61,786 nucleotides of DNA. It comes from an uncultured Eubacteriales bacterium. Lineage in GTDB: Bacteria; Bacillota; Clostridia; Oscillospirales; CAG-272. A program made the position numbers and the translations under genes. Shown here piece after piece: positions 7,602 to 15,018 of this stretch. The notes beneath the pieces are model-generated. The model was not told the DNA's origin, did not search any database, and saw only the letters and a program-made list of their open reading frames with translations. Where the stretch lies: positions 1 through 61,786 of the forward strand of contig CAKSNQ010000006.1 of assembly GCA_934476315.1 (NCBI GenBank), written 5' to 3'. The first letter of the stretch is position 1. Every line of letters begins with the position of its first letter.

Positions 7602-7636
7602 CATAGTTTACCATAAAATGGTAAAAATAGCAAGTA
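7602..7636 (-). promoter_or_regulatory. spo0A promoter with overlapping palindrome
   Basis: Reading the minus strand, TTGCTA, a 17-base spacer and TAAACT form a plausible sigma-A promoter. The spacer and -10 contain TTTACCAT-AAA-ATGGTAAA (7607-7625 on the plus strand), a perfect 8-base inverted repeat, placed where a bound protein would block polymerase. A further TTTACCA half-site lies at 7685-7691. Confidence 0.6.
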
Positions 7637-7731
7637 TTTTCCTTCAAAAATATTCGCCAAAAAAACGGCGGGAAAAATAGTAAAATTTACCAATTCAACG
7701 AATTGTGTATACAGGGCAAGGTTTTTGGGGG

Positions 7732-8139
7732 TTAATTCTGTGCGTGCTGACAGGGAGCATTGAAGAAATTCGTCAGATTCATGGTGAGCCGCCCGTTTTT
7801 TGTCTCATCGCGTCGGAAGCCGATCGCGTGGATCAGCTCCTCACCCGCGGGGGCGGGATCGCCGTCGAAAAAAGCGATATGGGTGCCGCACAGGTCAATG
7901 AAATTGAGGGCGGCGCGCCCCATGACCAGCAGCGCCTGCGCGTCGGGAGCCTCGCCGGGGACGGGAACCAGGTCGCGCAGACTGCCGCCGTCCTCCTTGA
8001 TGGTGAACTGGCAGATGCCGACGGTGCGGTCATCTACGGTCGCGACGTACGCCATCAGGTCGGCGTCGTACGGAATGCCGCAGATGGCGCACAGGGTGCG
8101 CTGATTCTCTTTGGATTGAATCGGCAGGACTTTCAGCAT
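7732..8139 (-). CDS. Conserved-looking hypothetical protein
   Basis: A 135-residue soluble protein I cannot assign to a named family. It begins with LKVLPIQSKENQ, has a cysteine pair LCAICG near 18-23, a strand-rich centre with VGICQFTI and a C-terminal part containing NFIDLCGTHIAFFDGD and GFRRDE. The alternation of strands and a late G-F motif loosely recalls the GNAT acyltransferase fold, but the acetyl-CoA loop (Q/R-x2-G-x-G/A) is not visible, so this is only a suggestion. The start is ATG 8139 with AAAGGAGG upstream, inside the last codons of rluB (7-base overlap), so the two are translationally coupled. It is cotranscribed with rluB and read towards spo0A. Confidence 0.6.
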   Translation of the reverse strand: MLKVLPIQSKENQRTLCAICGIPYDADLMAYVATVDDRTVGICQFTIKEDGGSLRDLVPVPGEAPDAQALLVMGRAALNFIDLCGTHIAFFDGDPAPAGEELIHAIGFRRDETKNGRLTMNLTNFFNAPCQHAQN

Positions 8140-8909
8140 GAGTGGACGCCTCCTTTGGGAGAGGTGGCGGTACGTTCCGCCGCTTTGCGGACGGCGGCGC
8201 GGAGCGAGGCGACCTCCGAGGGCGAAAGTCGGCGATAGCGTCCCTCCGGTAGGTGCCCCAGCGTGAGCGGACCCATGGCGACGCGCGTCAGGGAGAGGAC
8301 GTGCAGTCCGAGCGAAGCACACATCTTGCGGATCTGGCGATTTTTCCCCTCGTGGAGCGTGATCTCCAGTGTGCTGGCGTGCTCGTAGACTTTCAGACAG
8401 TTGACGATGGCGGGTCCGGTCATAACGCCGTCCAGCTTCATGGGGGCGGACAGGCGGCGCAACTGGGACGGAGTGATTTCGCCGCCGACCACGACATGAT
8501 AGACCTTCGGGATATGGTAGCGCGGGTGCGTCAACGCGGCGGCAAGCTCGCCGTCATCGGTCAGGAGCAAAAGCCCCGTGGAATTATAATCCAGCCGCCC
8601 GATCGGGTAAACGCGCGTTTCCAGCCCGTCGAGCAGGTCCATGACGCACGGGCGCCCCTTTTCGTCGGAGGTCGTTGTGACAAATCCGGCGGGTTTGTTG
8701 AGCAGAATGGTCGTGTGCTCCTGCGTACGTCGGGGGCGGATGACGGTATCGCCGCACCGGACGCAATCGACCTCGGGGTCGATTTTCTGCCCGATCTCGG
8801 CGCGGACACCGTTGACGGTGACGTGTCCCGCGGCAATCTCCGCTTCGGCGGCGCGGCGCGACATGACGCCGCAGTCGGTAAAGTATTTTTGCAGTCTGAT
8901 TTTTTCCAT
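8133..8909 (-). CDS. rluB: rRNA pseudouridine synthase, RsuA/RluB family
   Basis: A 258-residue enzyme that isomerises uridine to pseudouridine in rRNA. An N-terminal S4 RNA-binding domain (about 2-60; LQKYFTDCGVMSRRAAEA) precedes the catalytic domain, whose active aspartate is D107 in PIGRLDYNSTGLLLLT. The later motif HEGKNRQIRKM is also diagnostic. RluB-like enzymes of Firmicutes act on a large-subunit uridine, but substrate cannot be proven here. It lies just downstream of dacF, in the usual clostridial order scpA-scpB-ytfJ-dacF-rluB, yet seems to have its own promoter within the dacF 3' end. The gene end overlaps the following unknown gene. Confidence 0.92.
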   Translation of the reverse strand: MEKIRLQKYFTDCGVMSRRAAEAEIAAGHVTVNGVRAEIGQKIDPEVDCVRCGDTVIRPRRTQEHTTILLNKPAGFVTTTSDEKGRPCVMDLLDGLETRVYPIGRLDYNSTGLLLLTDDGELAAALTHPRYHIPKVYHVVVGGEITPSQLRRLSAPMKLDGVMTGPAIVNCLKVYEHASTLEITLHEGKNRQIRKMCASLGLHVLSLTRVAMGPLTLGHLPEGRYRRLSPSEVASLRAAVRKAAERTATSPKGGVHSC

Positions 8910-8926
8910 ATTTCGATTTTAAGTTC

Positions 8927-8956
8927 CTTATAATATAGGTGATCTGTCCCTGTCAA
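8927..8956 (-). promoter_or_regulatory. Candidate promoter for rluB
   Basis: On the minus strand an exact TTGACA (plus 8951-8956) is followed by TATTAT at 15 bases or TATAAG at 18 bases. It overlaps the dacF stop, so rluB and the next gene can be transcribed apart from dacF. Confidence 0.55.
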
Positions 8957-10272
8957 TCCAGCCCCAGCCGGGCGAGCAGGCGACGCCAAAAGGATTTCGG
9001 CGCTTTGCGCTCCACGGCGTAGCCGGTATACAGCGGCAGGCTTCCGATGACCTCCGCCTGACCATCGCCGTCGATGTCGCACCGGAAGATCAGGTCGCCG
9101 ACGGCGGATCCTTCCTCCACCGGCGCGGTCATAAAGCGCGGCAATTCCACAGTGCAGGTGATGTCCGGGCGCGACTTCGGCAGGGTCAGCGCGAGGGCGG
9201 CGCGGGTCTTGACCAGCACGTAATCCTCCTTGCCCCCGCTGACGGGGAGGAGCGCCCGGTATTCACCCTCCAGACACAGCGTCACGCGGTCGCAGGCGGC
9301 AAAGCCCACGTCCAGCATGTGCGTGTGGTCATTCCAGTCATCGGGAGCGTTGAGCGTCACGGCGATGAGCGTCAGACCGTCGCGGTTTGCCGCGCTGACA
9401 AGACAGCGCCCGCTCCGCTTGGTAAATCCGGTCTTGACGCCGATGGCGCCCTCGTACATGCGAAGCATTTTGTTGTGGTTGAGCAGAAGGCGCACGCCGC
9501 CCGTGCCGTTGAGCGGGATCGACGTTTTTCGTGTCGAGAAGATGGTGCGCAGAACGGGATTTTTCAGCGCCGCCTGCGCGATGAGGGCAAGGTCGTGCGC
9601 GGTTGTGTAGTGCTCCTCGTTGTCCAGCCCGTGGGGGTTGGTGAAGTGGGTGTCCTTCAGCCCCAGCGCCGCCGCCTTTTCGTTCATGCGGTCGGCGAAC
9701 GCTTCCACGCTTCCCGCCACGGCGATAGCAATGGCGGTTGCCGCGTCGTTGGCTGATTCCAGGAGCAGGGCATAAAGAAGCTGCTCCAGCGTCAACTGCT
9801 CCCCCTCATACAGATAGATGGAGGAGCCCTCGATGCCGACGGCGGCGGGGTCGACCGAAATGACCTGCGCGGTGTCCGCCAGCTCGACGGCGCAAAGGGC
9901 AGTCATGATCTTGGTCGTGCTCGCCATGGGCAGACGGTGAGACGCGTCCTTTTCATAAAGAACCGCACCGCTGTCGGCATCGATCAGGATGGCGCTTTGC
10001 GCGGAGATGTTGCCGGGCGACAGCGTGGGGAGCGCGATGGCGGCGTTCCCGATGCCATTTTCACCGACTTTACCGACGTTCCCACCGTTGCTCTTGTCGG
10101 CGCTACTGCCGACGGTTCCCCCGGCGCTTGGCGGGGTGTCGGAGCCGGTTGCGAACGCCCGGAGCGGGAAGACGCAGGCGGCGGTAGTGAGTAGGAGCGC
10201 GAGAGCGCGGACAAAAAATCCCGTGCCGCGCCCGGGCGCGGTGGGACGCTTCTCTGTAAAACGGAACAACAT
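8953..10272 (-). CDS. dacF: D-alanyl-D-alanine carboxypeptidase (PBP5/DacF type)
   Basis: A 439-residue secreted penicillin-binding protein of peptidase family S11 that trims the terminal D-alanine of peptidoglycan stem peptides. A signal peptide spans about 18-42 (hydrophobic core ALALLLTTAACVF). All catalytic motifs are present: S118-T-T-K121, S173-A-N175 and K280-T-G282. A PBP5-like C-terminal beta domain follows, but the protein ends with a lysine/arginine-containing tail and a weak amphipathic stretch rather than a clear membrane anchor. A 45-residue serine/glycine-rich linker (about 43-88) lies after the signal peptide. Its position next to gerW, scpB and scpA matches clostridial genomes where the gene is assigned as dacF or dacB; a role in spore cortex is likely but unproven. 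Confidence 0.92.
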   Translation of the reverse strand: MLFRFTEKRPTAPGRGTGFFVRALALLLTTAACVFPLRAFATGSDTPPSAGGTVGSSADKSNGGNVGKVGENGIGNAAIALPTLSPGNISAQSAILIDADSGAVLYEKDASHRLPMASTTKIMTALCAVELADTAQVISVDPAAVGIEGSSIYLYEGEQLTLEQLLYALLLESANDAATAIAIAVAGSVEAFADRMNEKAAALGLKDTHFTNPHGLDNEEHYTTAHDLALIAQAALKNPVLRTIFSTRKTSIPLNGTGGVRLLLNHNKMLRMYEGAIGVKTGFTKRSGRCLVSAANRDGLTLIAVTLNAPDDWNDHTHMLDVGFAACDRVTLCLEGEYRALLPVSGGKEDYVLVKTRAALALTLPKSRPDITCTVELPRFMTAPVEEGSAVGDLIFRCDIDGDGQAEVIGSLPLYTGYAVERKAPKSFWRRLLARLGLD

Positions 10273-10368
10273 GGCACAGCCCTCATTTCCCTGTTTTCTC
10301 AGAAAAGTATATGGGAAGCGCGGGAGTTCTATGCTTGCCTGCGGGCGATGACGCCCGATCGGGGGATC

Positions 10369-10839
10369 TCAGCCCTCGGCGTCGGGCTTGTCCTCGTCAA
10401 TGTGCACCTCGACCGTCTCCCCGGAGGTCTCCGGAGCGGCGTCGGCGGGCTTTTTCTTTGCGAAGAAGGACTTGATCTTGGCGAAAATTTCCGGTCCGCG
10501 CTCGATCAGGTCTGCGACCTGCTCCACCGCGCCGGGCGCCGCCGCGTCCACGGGGACCATGGCAACGTCGCCGTTTGCCTTGACGACCAGAAAGCCGACC
10601 GGCTGGATCGACAGTCCTGTTCCGCCGCCACCGCCGAAATTCTGCTTCTGCGGGAGCGCTTTGCCGCTGTAATCCAGACCGCCCGAGGCAAAGCCCATCG
10701 AAATTTTGGAGACGGGGATGATGGTCGTTCCCGATTCGGTCGGGATGGGGGTGCCGATGATGGTGTTGGAATCCACCAGCGTGCGGAGGCTTTCGAGTGA
10801 GGTCTGGATGATGTCCTGGAGCTTGTTTTCACTTGCCAT
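10369..10839 (-). CDS. gerW: GerW family sporulation protein (YtfJ)
   Basis: A 156-residue protein of the YtfJ/GerW family, known in Bacillus as a forespore protein needed for proper L-alanine germination. The family core is visible: LQDIIQTSLESLRTLVDSNT at the start, IIGTPI, TTIIPVSKISMGFASGG, the glycine-rich loop NFGGGGGTG and the strand GLSIQPVGFLVV. The acidic C-terminal tail (about 120-156) is variable. Expression in the forespore would be expected; no sigma-F/G promoter is obvious because the gene follows the DUF2953 gene by only 26 bases and is probably read from it. This arrangement with dacF and scpAB is common in spore-forming Clostridia. Confidence 0.93.
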   Translation of the reverse strand: MASENKLQDIIQTSLESLRTLVDSNTIIGTPIPTESGTTIIPVSKISMGFASGGLDYSGKALPQKQNFGGGGGTGLSIQPVGFLVVKANGDVAMVPVDAAAPGAVEQVADLIERGPEIFAKIKSFFAKKKPADAAPETSGETVEVHIDEDKPDAEG

Positions 10840-10865
10840 AGTTCAGATTCCTTTCTTACAATTGC

Positions 10866-11558
10866 TTATTGCGATTCCGATTCGGAAGATTTTTTCTTTT
10901 TTGGGGGGCGGGCGGCTTTCCTTTTCAAAAGGCAAAGTCCCGCGCGCAGGGCAATGGCGAGCAGCTGCCACACCTGCAACCGGAAGCGGACACAAACGTC
11001 CGCGCGGATGCGATCGGAGGTAAAGTCGGGCGCCACGCCAAAGCGGTCCATGTGCCGGATGCGCAGGTTGGAGTATTGAAACAGCGTCTCGCACAGAAAC
11101 GCGACGGCGGGGCTGATCGCGCCGAAGAGAAGCGCCGTCTGCGCGGCATCGGGCGAGCCGACGGTAATCATCAGCCGATCGACCGTGATGTGCACATGGT
11201 GCGCGGTGCGCTCGATGACGGTGCGGATAAGCTCTGTGAGAAAGGACAGCTTTTCCGCCAGTGGCGCATCGTCCTTTGGGGGGCGGGGGGAGGTCTCTCC
11301 CCGGTGCTGTTGCCGCCTTTTCTCCCGACGCGCCTGCGCGCGTTCCTCCTTGCGCCGCCGTTTTTCCATGGCGCGCGGGGAATACTCCGAGAGGCGCGGC
11401 GGCTTTTCCGGGGCGGGGGCGCGCAGCACCCGGATGCCCGCGACGTGCAGGCGCAGGCGGAATCCGGACGGCTCCTGCCACGCGACGGTGGCGCGCACCG
11501 GGATGAGCAGGATCAGAATGAGCAGGGCGGCGATCCCTGCCAGAATGTACAGTACCAC
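10866..11558 (-). CDS. DUF2953 domain protein
   Basis: A 230-residue protein with one N-terminal transmembrane helix (about 2-22), a highly charged arginine/lysine-rich middle (about 60-95) and a C-terminal DUF2953-like domain with ISPAVAFLCETLFQYSNLRI and a late hydrophobic helix. The function of the domain is not known; it is found next to ytfJ/gerW in spore formers, which suggests a sporulation-linked membrane role. The start codon is GTG at 11558 with AAGGAGG upstream. It directly precedes gerW (26-base gap), supporting cotranscription. Confidence 0.75.
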   Translation of the reverse strand: MVLYILAGIAALLILILLIPVRATVAWQEPSGFRLRLHVAGIRVLRAPAPEKPPRLSEYSPRAMEKRRRKEERAQARREKRRQQHRGETSPRPPKDDAPLAEKLSFLTELIRTVIERTAHHVHITVDRLMITVGSPDAAQTALLFGAISPAVAFLCETLFQYSNLRIRHMDRFGVAPDFTSDRIRADVCVRFRLQVWQLLAIALRAGLCLLKRKAARPPKKKKSSESESQ

Positions 11559-11666
11559 GGTGCGATCGCCTCCTTTCCGCGCGGTGGGTGCGCCGTTTCA
11601 GCGTTTCAGCCTGCAGACCGTGGCGCGAAGTCCACTGTCTGTCAGTATTACCCGCAACGGCGGGGG

Positions 11667-12539
11667 TTAATCCGCGTCGGACGCGGGTTCGCTCCCTTGC
11701 GCCGCGTCGTCCGCGGGGGGAGCGGATTCAGAGGGTTCGGACGCGCCCATCTCGTGTGTCGCGCCATCGGATACTTCGGATGCGCCTGCTTCACGCGTCG
11801 CGCCCTCCGGGGCATCGGGCTGGGCGTCTGAGGGGACGTCGCCCTCGCGGGCGTCGGACGGGGAGGATTCCTTCTGTGCGCCCTGCTCCTTTTCCTTTTC
11901 GACCTGCGCCGCGACTGCCAAAGCCTCGGTTTCGGGCAGCTCGGCGAGTGAGCGGATGCCGAACACGCGCAGAAATTTATCGGTCGTGCCGTAGAGCATG
12001 GGGCGTCCGACCGCTTCCAGTCGTCCGACCGCCTCGATCAGACCCTTGTCCAGAAGCGAGCCGACGGCGTAGGAGCTGTCCACCCCGCGGATGTTGTCGA
12101 TAAACGTCCGGGTGATGGGCTGGTTGTAGGCGATGACGGCGAGAACCTCCATGGAGGACGCCGACAGGTTTCCGCCGCGGCGGATGCCCAGCGCCTCGCG
12201 GATGTAGGGGGCGTACGCCTCCTTGGTGCAGATCTGGCAGGTCTCGGGGAGCAGGAGCAGTTGAAGCCCGCAGGTGGTATCATCAAAGCGGGGCTGCATG
12301 TGCTCCAGGAGGTTGCGCACGTCGGGGACGCCCAGACCGAGCACCTCCGACAGCTTGGTATAGCGGACGGGATAGCCCGCGGCAAAGAGAATCGCCTCGA
12401 CCGCCGCCTCCATCTGAGCAATGCTCTCAAGCGCCCGGAGCGGCGCGTCGGGAGCGGCGGCACTCTGCCCGGATTCCGTCGCTCCGGGTGCGGCAGTGCT
12501 GTTCTCCGTCAGTTCTTTTTCTTCTCCGGTGTGGTTCAT
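11667..12539 (-). CDS. scpB: Segregation and condensation protein B
   Basis: A 290-residue protein that dimerises and, with ScpA, completes the Smc condensin complex needed for chromosome organisation. The two winged-helix domains are visible: AAVEAILFAAGYPVRYTKLS (from about 45), and ASSMEVLAVIAYNQPITR with the conserved GVDSSYAVGSLLDKGLIEAVG. ScpB is usually about 190-200 residues; this one has an extra acidic, alanine/serine-rich C-terminal tail of roughly 80 residues containing a 13-residue repeat (GATREAGASEVSD, GATHEMGASEPSE). The ATG overlaps the scpA stop by four bases (ATGA), so the subunits are translationally coupled. Smc itself is encoded at 29399. Confidence 0.93.
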   Translation of the reverse strand: MNHTGEEKELTENSTAAPGATESGQSAAAPDAPLRALESIAQMEAAVEAILFAAGYPVRYTKLSEVLGLGVPDVRNLLEHMQPRFDDTTCGLQLLLLPETCQICTKEAYAPYIREALGIRRGGNLSASSMEVLAVIAYNQPITRTFIDNIRGVDSSYAVGSLLDKGLIEAVGRLEAVGRPMLYGTTDKFLRVFGIRSLAELPETEALAVAAQVEKEKEQGAQKESSPSDAREGDVPSDAQPDAPEGATREAGASEVSDGATHEMGASEPSESAPPADDAAQGSEPASDAD

Positions 12540-13330
12540 ACGGCTTCCTCCTCACTTGCGGTGTCGTCGGGGGCTTGAGGCTCCTCGGGGGCATCGCGGT
12601 TGATGACAAAACGGGTGGACGCGTCGTGCAGGTTGGCGAGCGGTTCCTCATCCTCTACCATGCAGATCTTGCGCATTTTGATGAGCTCCAGCACCCCGAG
12701 GAAAATCGCGATCATATCGGGCAGGGAGGTGGAGTCCTCCAGAAGATCGTGCAGGGTTACGTCCCGCCCGATGTCCAGATGGTGCAAAATCCCGACGATT
12801 TTCAGCTCGACGGGGACGATCGGACGGGCGATCATGGGGGTGAAGGTTGCACGCTTCGCCTCGCTGATGCTTTCTTGGTAGGACGCCAGCCGCCGGATGG
12901 CGGTACACAGCGCGGTGATGCTCTGGTCGGCGACAAAGGTCTTGTCCACGCCGATCTCGTCGGTGTCCTTGACAAAGCTGTGGCTGTATATGGCGTAGCG
13001 CGCCGCCAGCTTGCCGGACGCCTCCTTTGCCTGCTGATAACGCAGGAGCATCTCCGCGAGGTCGGCGCGAGGGTCCTCCTCTTCCTCCTCGGGCTTGGGG
13101 AGCATCATTTTGCTTTTGAGGTACATCAGCTCGCTCGCCATGACCAGAAACTCGGAGGCGACGTCCATGTCCGCCTTCTGCATGCCCGCGATGGTCGCGA
13201 GATACTGGTCGCAAAGGAGCGCGATGGGGAGATCGAGAATGTCGATCTTATTCTTTTGAATGAGCTTGAGCAGAAGGTCGAGCGGACCCTCAAATTCAAA
13301 CTTTTCCAGCGCAAAGGTCAGTGCCTGCAT
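12536..13330 (-). CDS. scpA: Segregation and condensation protein A
   Basis: A 264-residue kleisin subunit that bridges the Smc heads and binds a ScpB dimer. The N-terminal helix bundle that contacts Smc is recognisable from FEFEGPLDLLLKLIQKNKID and ILDLPIALLCDQYL, followed by the family segment ASEFLVMASELMYLKSKMML and an acidic linker. The C-terminal winged helix for the Smc cap includes FLGVLELIKMRKI near residue 200. The length is normal for the family. The gene starts 33 bases after the M50 protease gene on the minus strand and overlaps scpB by four bases. ScpA acts in the cytoplasm on the nucleoid. Confidence 0.94.
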   Translation of the reverse strand: MQALTFALEKFEFEGPLDLLLKLIQKNKIDILDLPIALLCDQYLATIAGMQKADMDVASEFLVMASELMYLKSKMMLPKPEEEEEDPRADLAEMLLRYQQAKEASGKLAARYAIYSHSFVKDTDEIGVDKTFVADQSITALCTAIRRLASYQESISEAKRATFTPMIARPIVPVELKIVGILHHLDIGRDVTLHDLLEDSTSLPDMIAIFLGVLELIKMRKICMVEDEEPLANLHDASTRFVINRDAPEEPQAPDDTASEEEAV

Positions 13331-13363
13331 GATGATTCCTTCCGGTTACAATTCGCGATTGGG

Positions 13364-14143
13364 TTACAGTACGACAAGGTTGAAGATGACGTAGCGGTAC
13401 ATGCTGCTGAAGGTTTTGTAGGCGTCTGTTTTGACTCCCATGCCGACCATGCGGAACAGAAGGCTCTCCACGCCGCCCATGGCAAAATTCAGCGGCACGT
13501 CGAGAAATCCCAACCAGAGCAGAACGAACAGCGCGAGCATAATAATCCGTTCGTACTTCATGACGGCGAAGTACCAGCGCGTGGGCAGGAAAACGTAGAA
13601 AATCCGCGAGCCGTCCAGCGGCGGCACGGGGATGAGGTTGAAGATCGCGTAGCCGATGTTGATTATGACGCCGAGGTAGACGATGACGCTGAAGATGGAG
13701 AACATAGTGAATCCGATGCTCGGCGCGACGTCGGAGAGACCCGAAAAATACTGCGGGAGCAGTTGCAGGTCCGCGGCGAAAAAGTGCCCGGATACAAAGG
13801 TACAAAGGCGCAGGAGCAGGACGCTGAGGGTGGCGAGGATGAGGTTGGAGACCGGTCCTGCCAGCCCCGTCAGCGCCATATCGCGGCGGGGATTTTTGAA
13901 GTTGCGGGTGTTGATGGGGACGGGCTTTGCCCATCCGAAGTGGAAGAACACCATGCAGAGAAAACCGAGGATGTCGATGTGCCTGAGCGGGTTGAGCGAC
14001 AGCCGCCCGAAATTCCGCGCCGTCTGGTCGCCCAGCTTCAGGGCGACGTAGCCGTGCGCCGTTTCGTGGAACGAAAGGGCAAGGAGCGCGACGGGGAGCG
14101 ACAGAATATAGATGGGCAGGTTGGAAAGAAATTCAGAGAGCAT
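13364..14143 (-). CDS. Site-2 protease family membrane metalloprotease (M50)
   Basis: A 259-residue polytopic membrane protein of the YwhC-like M50 group. The zinc-binding motif is HETAH (26-30) in the first membrane segment, and the third ligand motif PPLDG (174-178) lies in a later one. There is no PDZ domain, unlike RseP, which places it in the minimal S2P subgroup. It presumably cleaves within membranes, but no substrate is evident. The start ATG at 14143 has GAGGAGG upstream. It is the usual upstream neighbour of scpA in Firmicutes, and only 33 bases separate them. Confidence 0.88.
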   Translation of the reverse strand: MLSEFLSNLPIYILSLPVALLALSFHETAHGYVALKLGDQTARNFGRLSLNPLRHIDILGFLCMVFFHFGWAKPVPINTRNFKNPRRDMALTGLAGPVSNLILATLSVLLLRLCTFVSGHFFAADLQLLPQYFSGLSDVAPSIGFTMFSIFSVIVYLGVIINIGYAIFNLIPVPPLDGSRIFYVFLPTRWYFAVMKYERIIMLALFVLLWLGFLDVPLNFAMGGVESLLFRMVGMGVKTDAYKTFSSMYRYVIFNLVVL

Positions 14144-14269
14144 GGAAAGCCTCCTCGGTTGGTATTTTCAGGGGGGCGGCGCGGCGGAATGTCTCACCGT
14201 AACGCGTGGACACATTCGGTGTCTGTAAGTGCGCGACGGGCTTGAAACGAAGCGGGACGCCGGCAGAAC

Positions 14270-14340
14270 GCGCGGTTTCCGGTTAAAAATGCGCGGATTA
14301 CGGTAAAATGCGCAGGTTACGGAAAACCCGCAGTTTACAG
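14270..14340. repeat. Degenerate 19-21-bp tandem repeat
   Basis: Successive units beginning GCGCGGTTTCCGG, GCGCGGATTACGG, GCGCAGGTTACGG and GCAGTTTACAGG lie between ysxC and the M50 gene and run into the last codons of ysxC. Period is about 19-21 bases. Confidence 0.6.
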
Positions 14341-14946
14341 GCAACGCACGCCCGTGTGCGTGGAGATTTCGCGCCAGAGCGCCGCCTTTCCCTCGCCGCT
14401 TTGCGCCGAGAAAAAGAGAACGGGCGTGTCGTTTGCAATGTGCGGGCACGAGGCAAACGCCGCCTCGCTCGCCGCGCGCTCGGTCGCGTTGAGCTTATCC
14501 GCCTTGGTCGCGACGACGATGTGCGGCAGGGCGCGCTGACGGAGAAAGTCCAGCATCAGCACGTCGTCCGCCGTGGGACCGACGCGGCAATCAATGAGCT
14601 GGAGCACCAGTGCCAGCCGGTCGAGGTTGGGGTTGGCGGTAAAGTAGCTGTCGGTCAGCGCGCGCCACGCCGCCGCCTCCTGCGGAGCGCGGCGGGCAAA
14701 GCCGTAACCGGGCAGATCGACGAAAAAGAGCGCGCGGTCGATCTCGTAGAAGTTGACCGTGATGGTTTTGCCGGGCGTTTTGCTGACGCGCGTCAGCGAC
14801 TTGCGGTTGAGCAGGGCGTTGATGAGCGAGCTTTTTCCGACGTTGGAGCGCCCGGAGAAGGCGACCTGCGGGATGGGGTCGCGGGGAAACTGCCGGGCAA
14901 ATCCCGCGCTGATGCGCAGGGAGGTGTTCTGTAATTGCAATGGCAT
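14335..14946 (-). CDS. ysxC: Ribosome biogenesis GTPase YsxC/EngB
   Basis: A 203-residue Ras-like GTPase required for assembly of the large ribosomal subunit. All G motifs are visible: G1 GRSNVGKSS (32-40), G2 threonine region KTPGKT, G3 DLPG (77-80), and G4 TKAD in VVATKADKLN. Its length matches YsxC of Bacillus (195). The last codons fall in a degenerate tandem repeat, so the exact C-terminus (TGVRCL) may be species-specific. It follows lon on the minus strand with a 72-base gap, the same order as lonA-ysxC in Bacillus subtilis, so cotranscription is likely. Confidence 0.95.
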   Translation of the reverse strand: MPLQLQNTSLRISAGFARQFPRDPIPQVAFSGRSNVGKSSLINALLNRKSLTRVSKTPGKTITVNFYEIDRALFFVDLPGYGFARRAPQEAAAWRALTDSYFTANPNLDRLALVLQLIDCRVGPTADDVLMLDFLRQRALPHIVVATKADKLNATERAASEAAFASCPHIANDTPVLFFSAQSGEGKAALWREISTHTGVRCL

Positions 14947-15018
14947 GATGGGTCTCCTTTTGTTTGTCTTGCGGCTTTCGGCGATCAGCGGTCGCGGTCG
15001 GCGTTTGACTTTGAGCGG

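Noticed and set aside
12488..14245. A 585-codon frame on the plus strand
   Set aside because: Antisense to scpA and the M50 protease, both with clear motifs.
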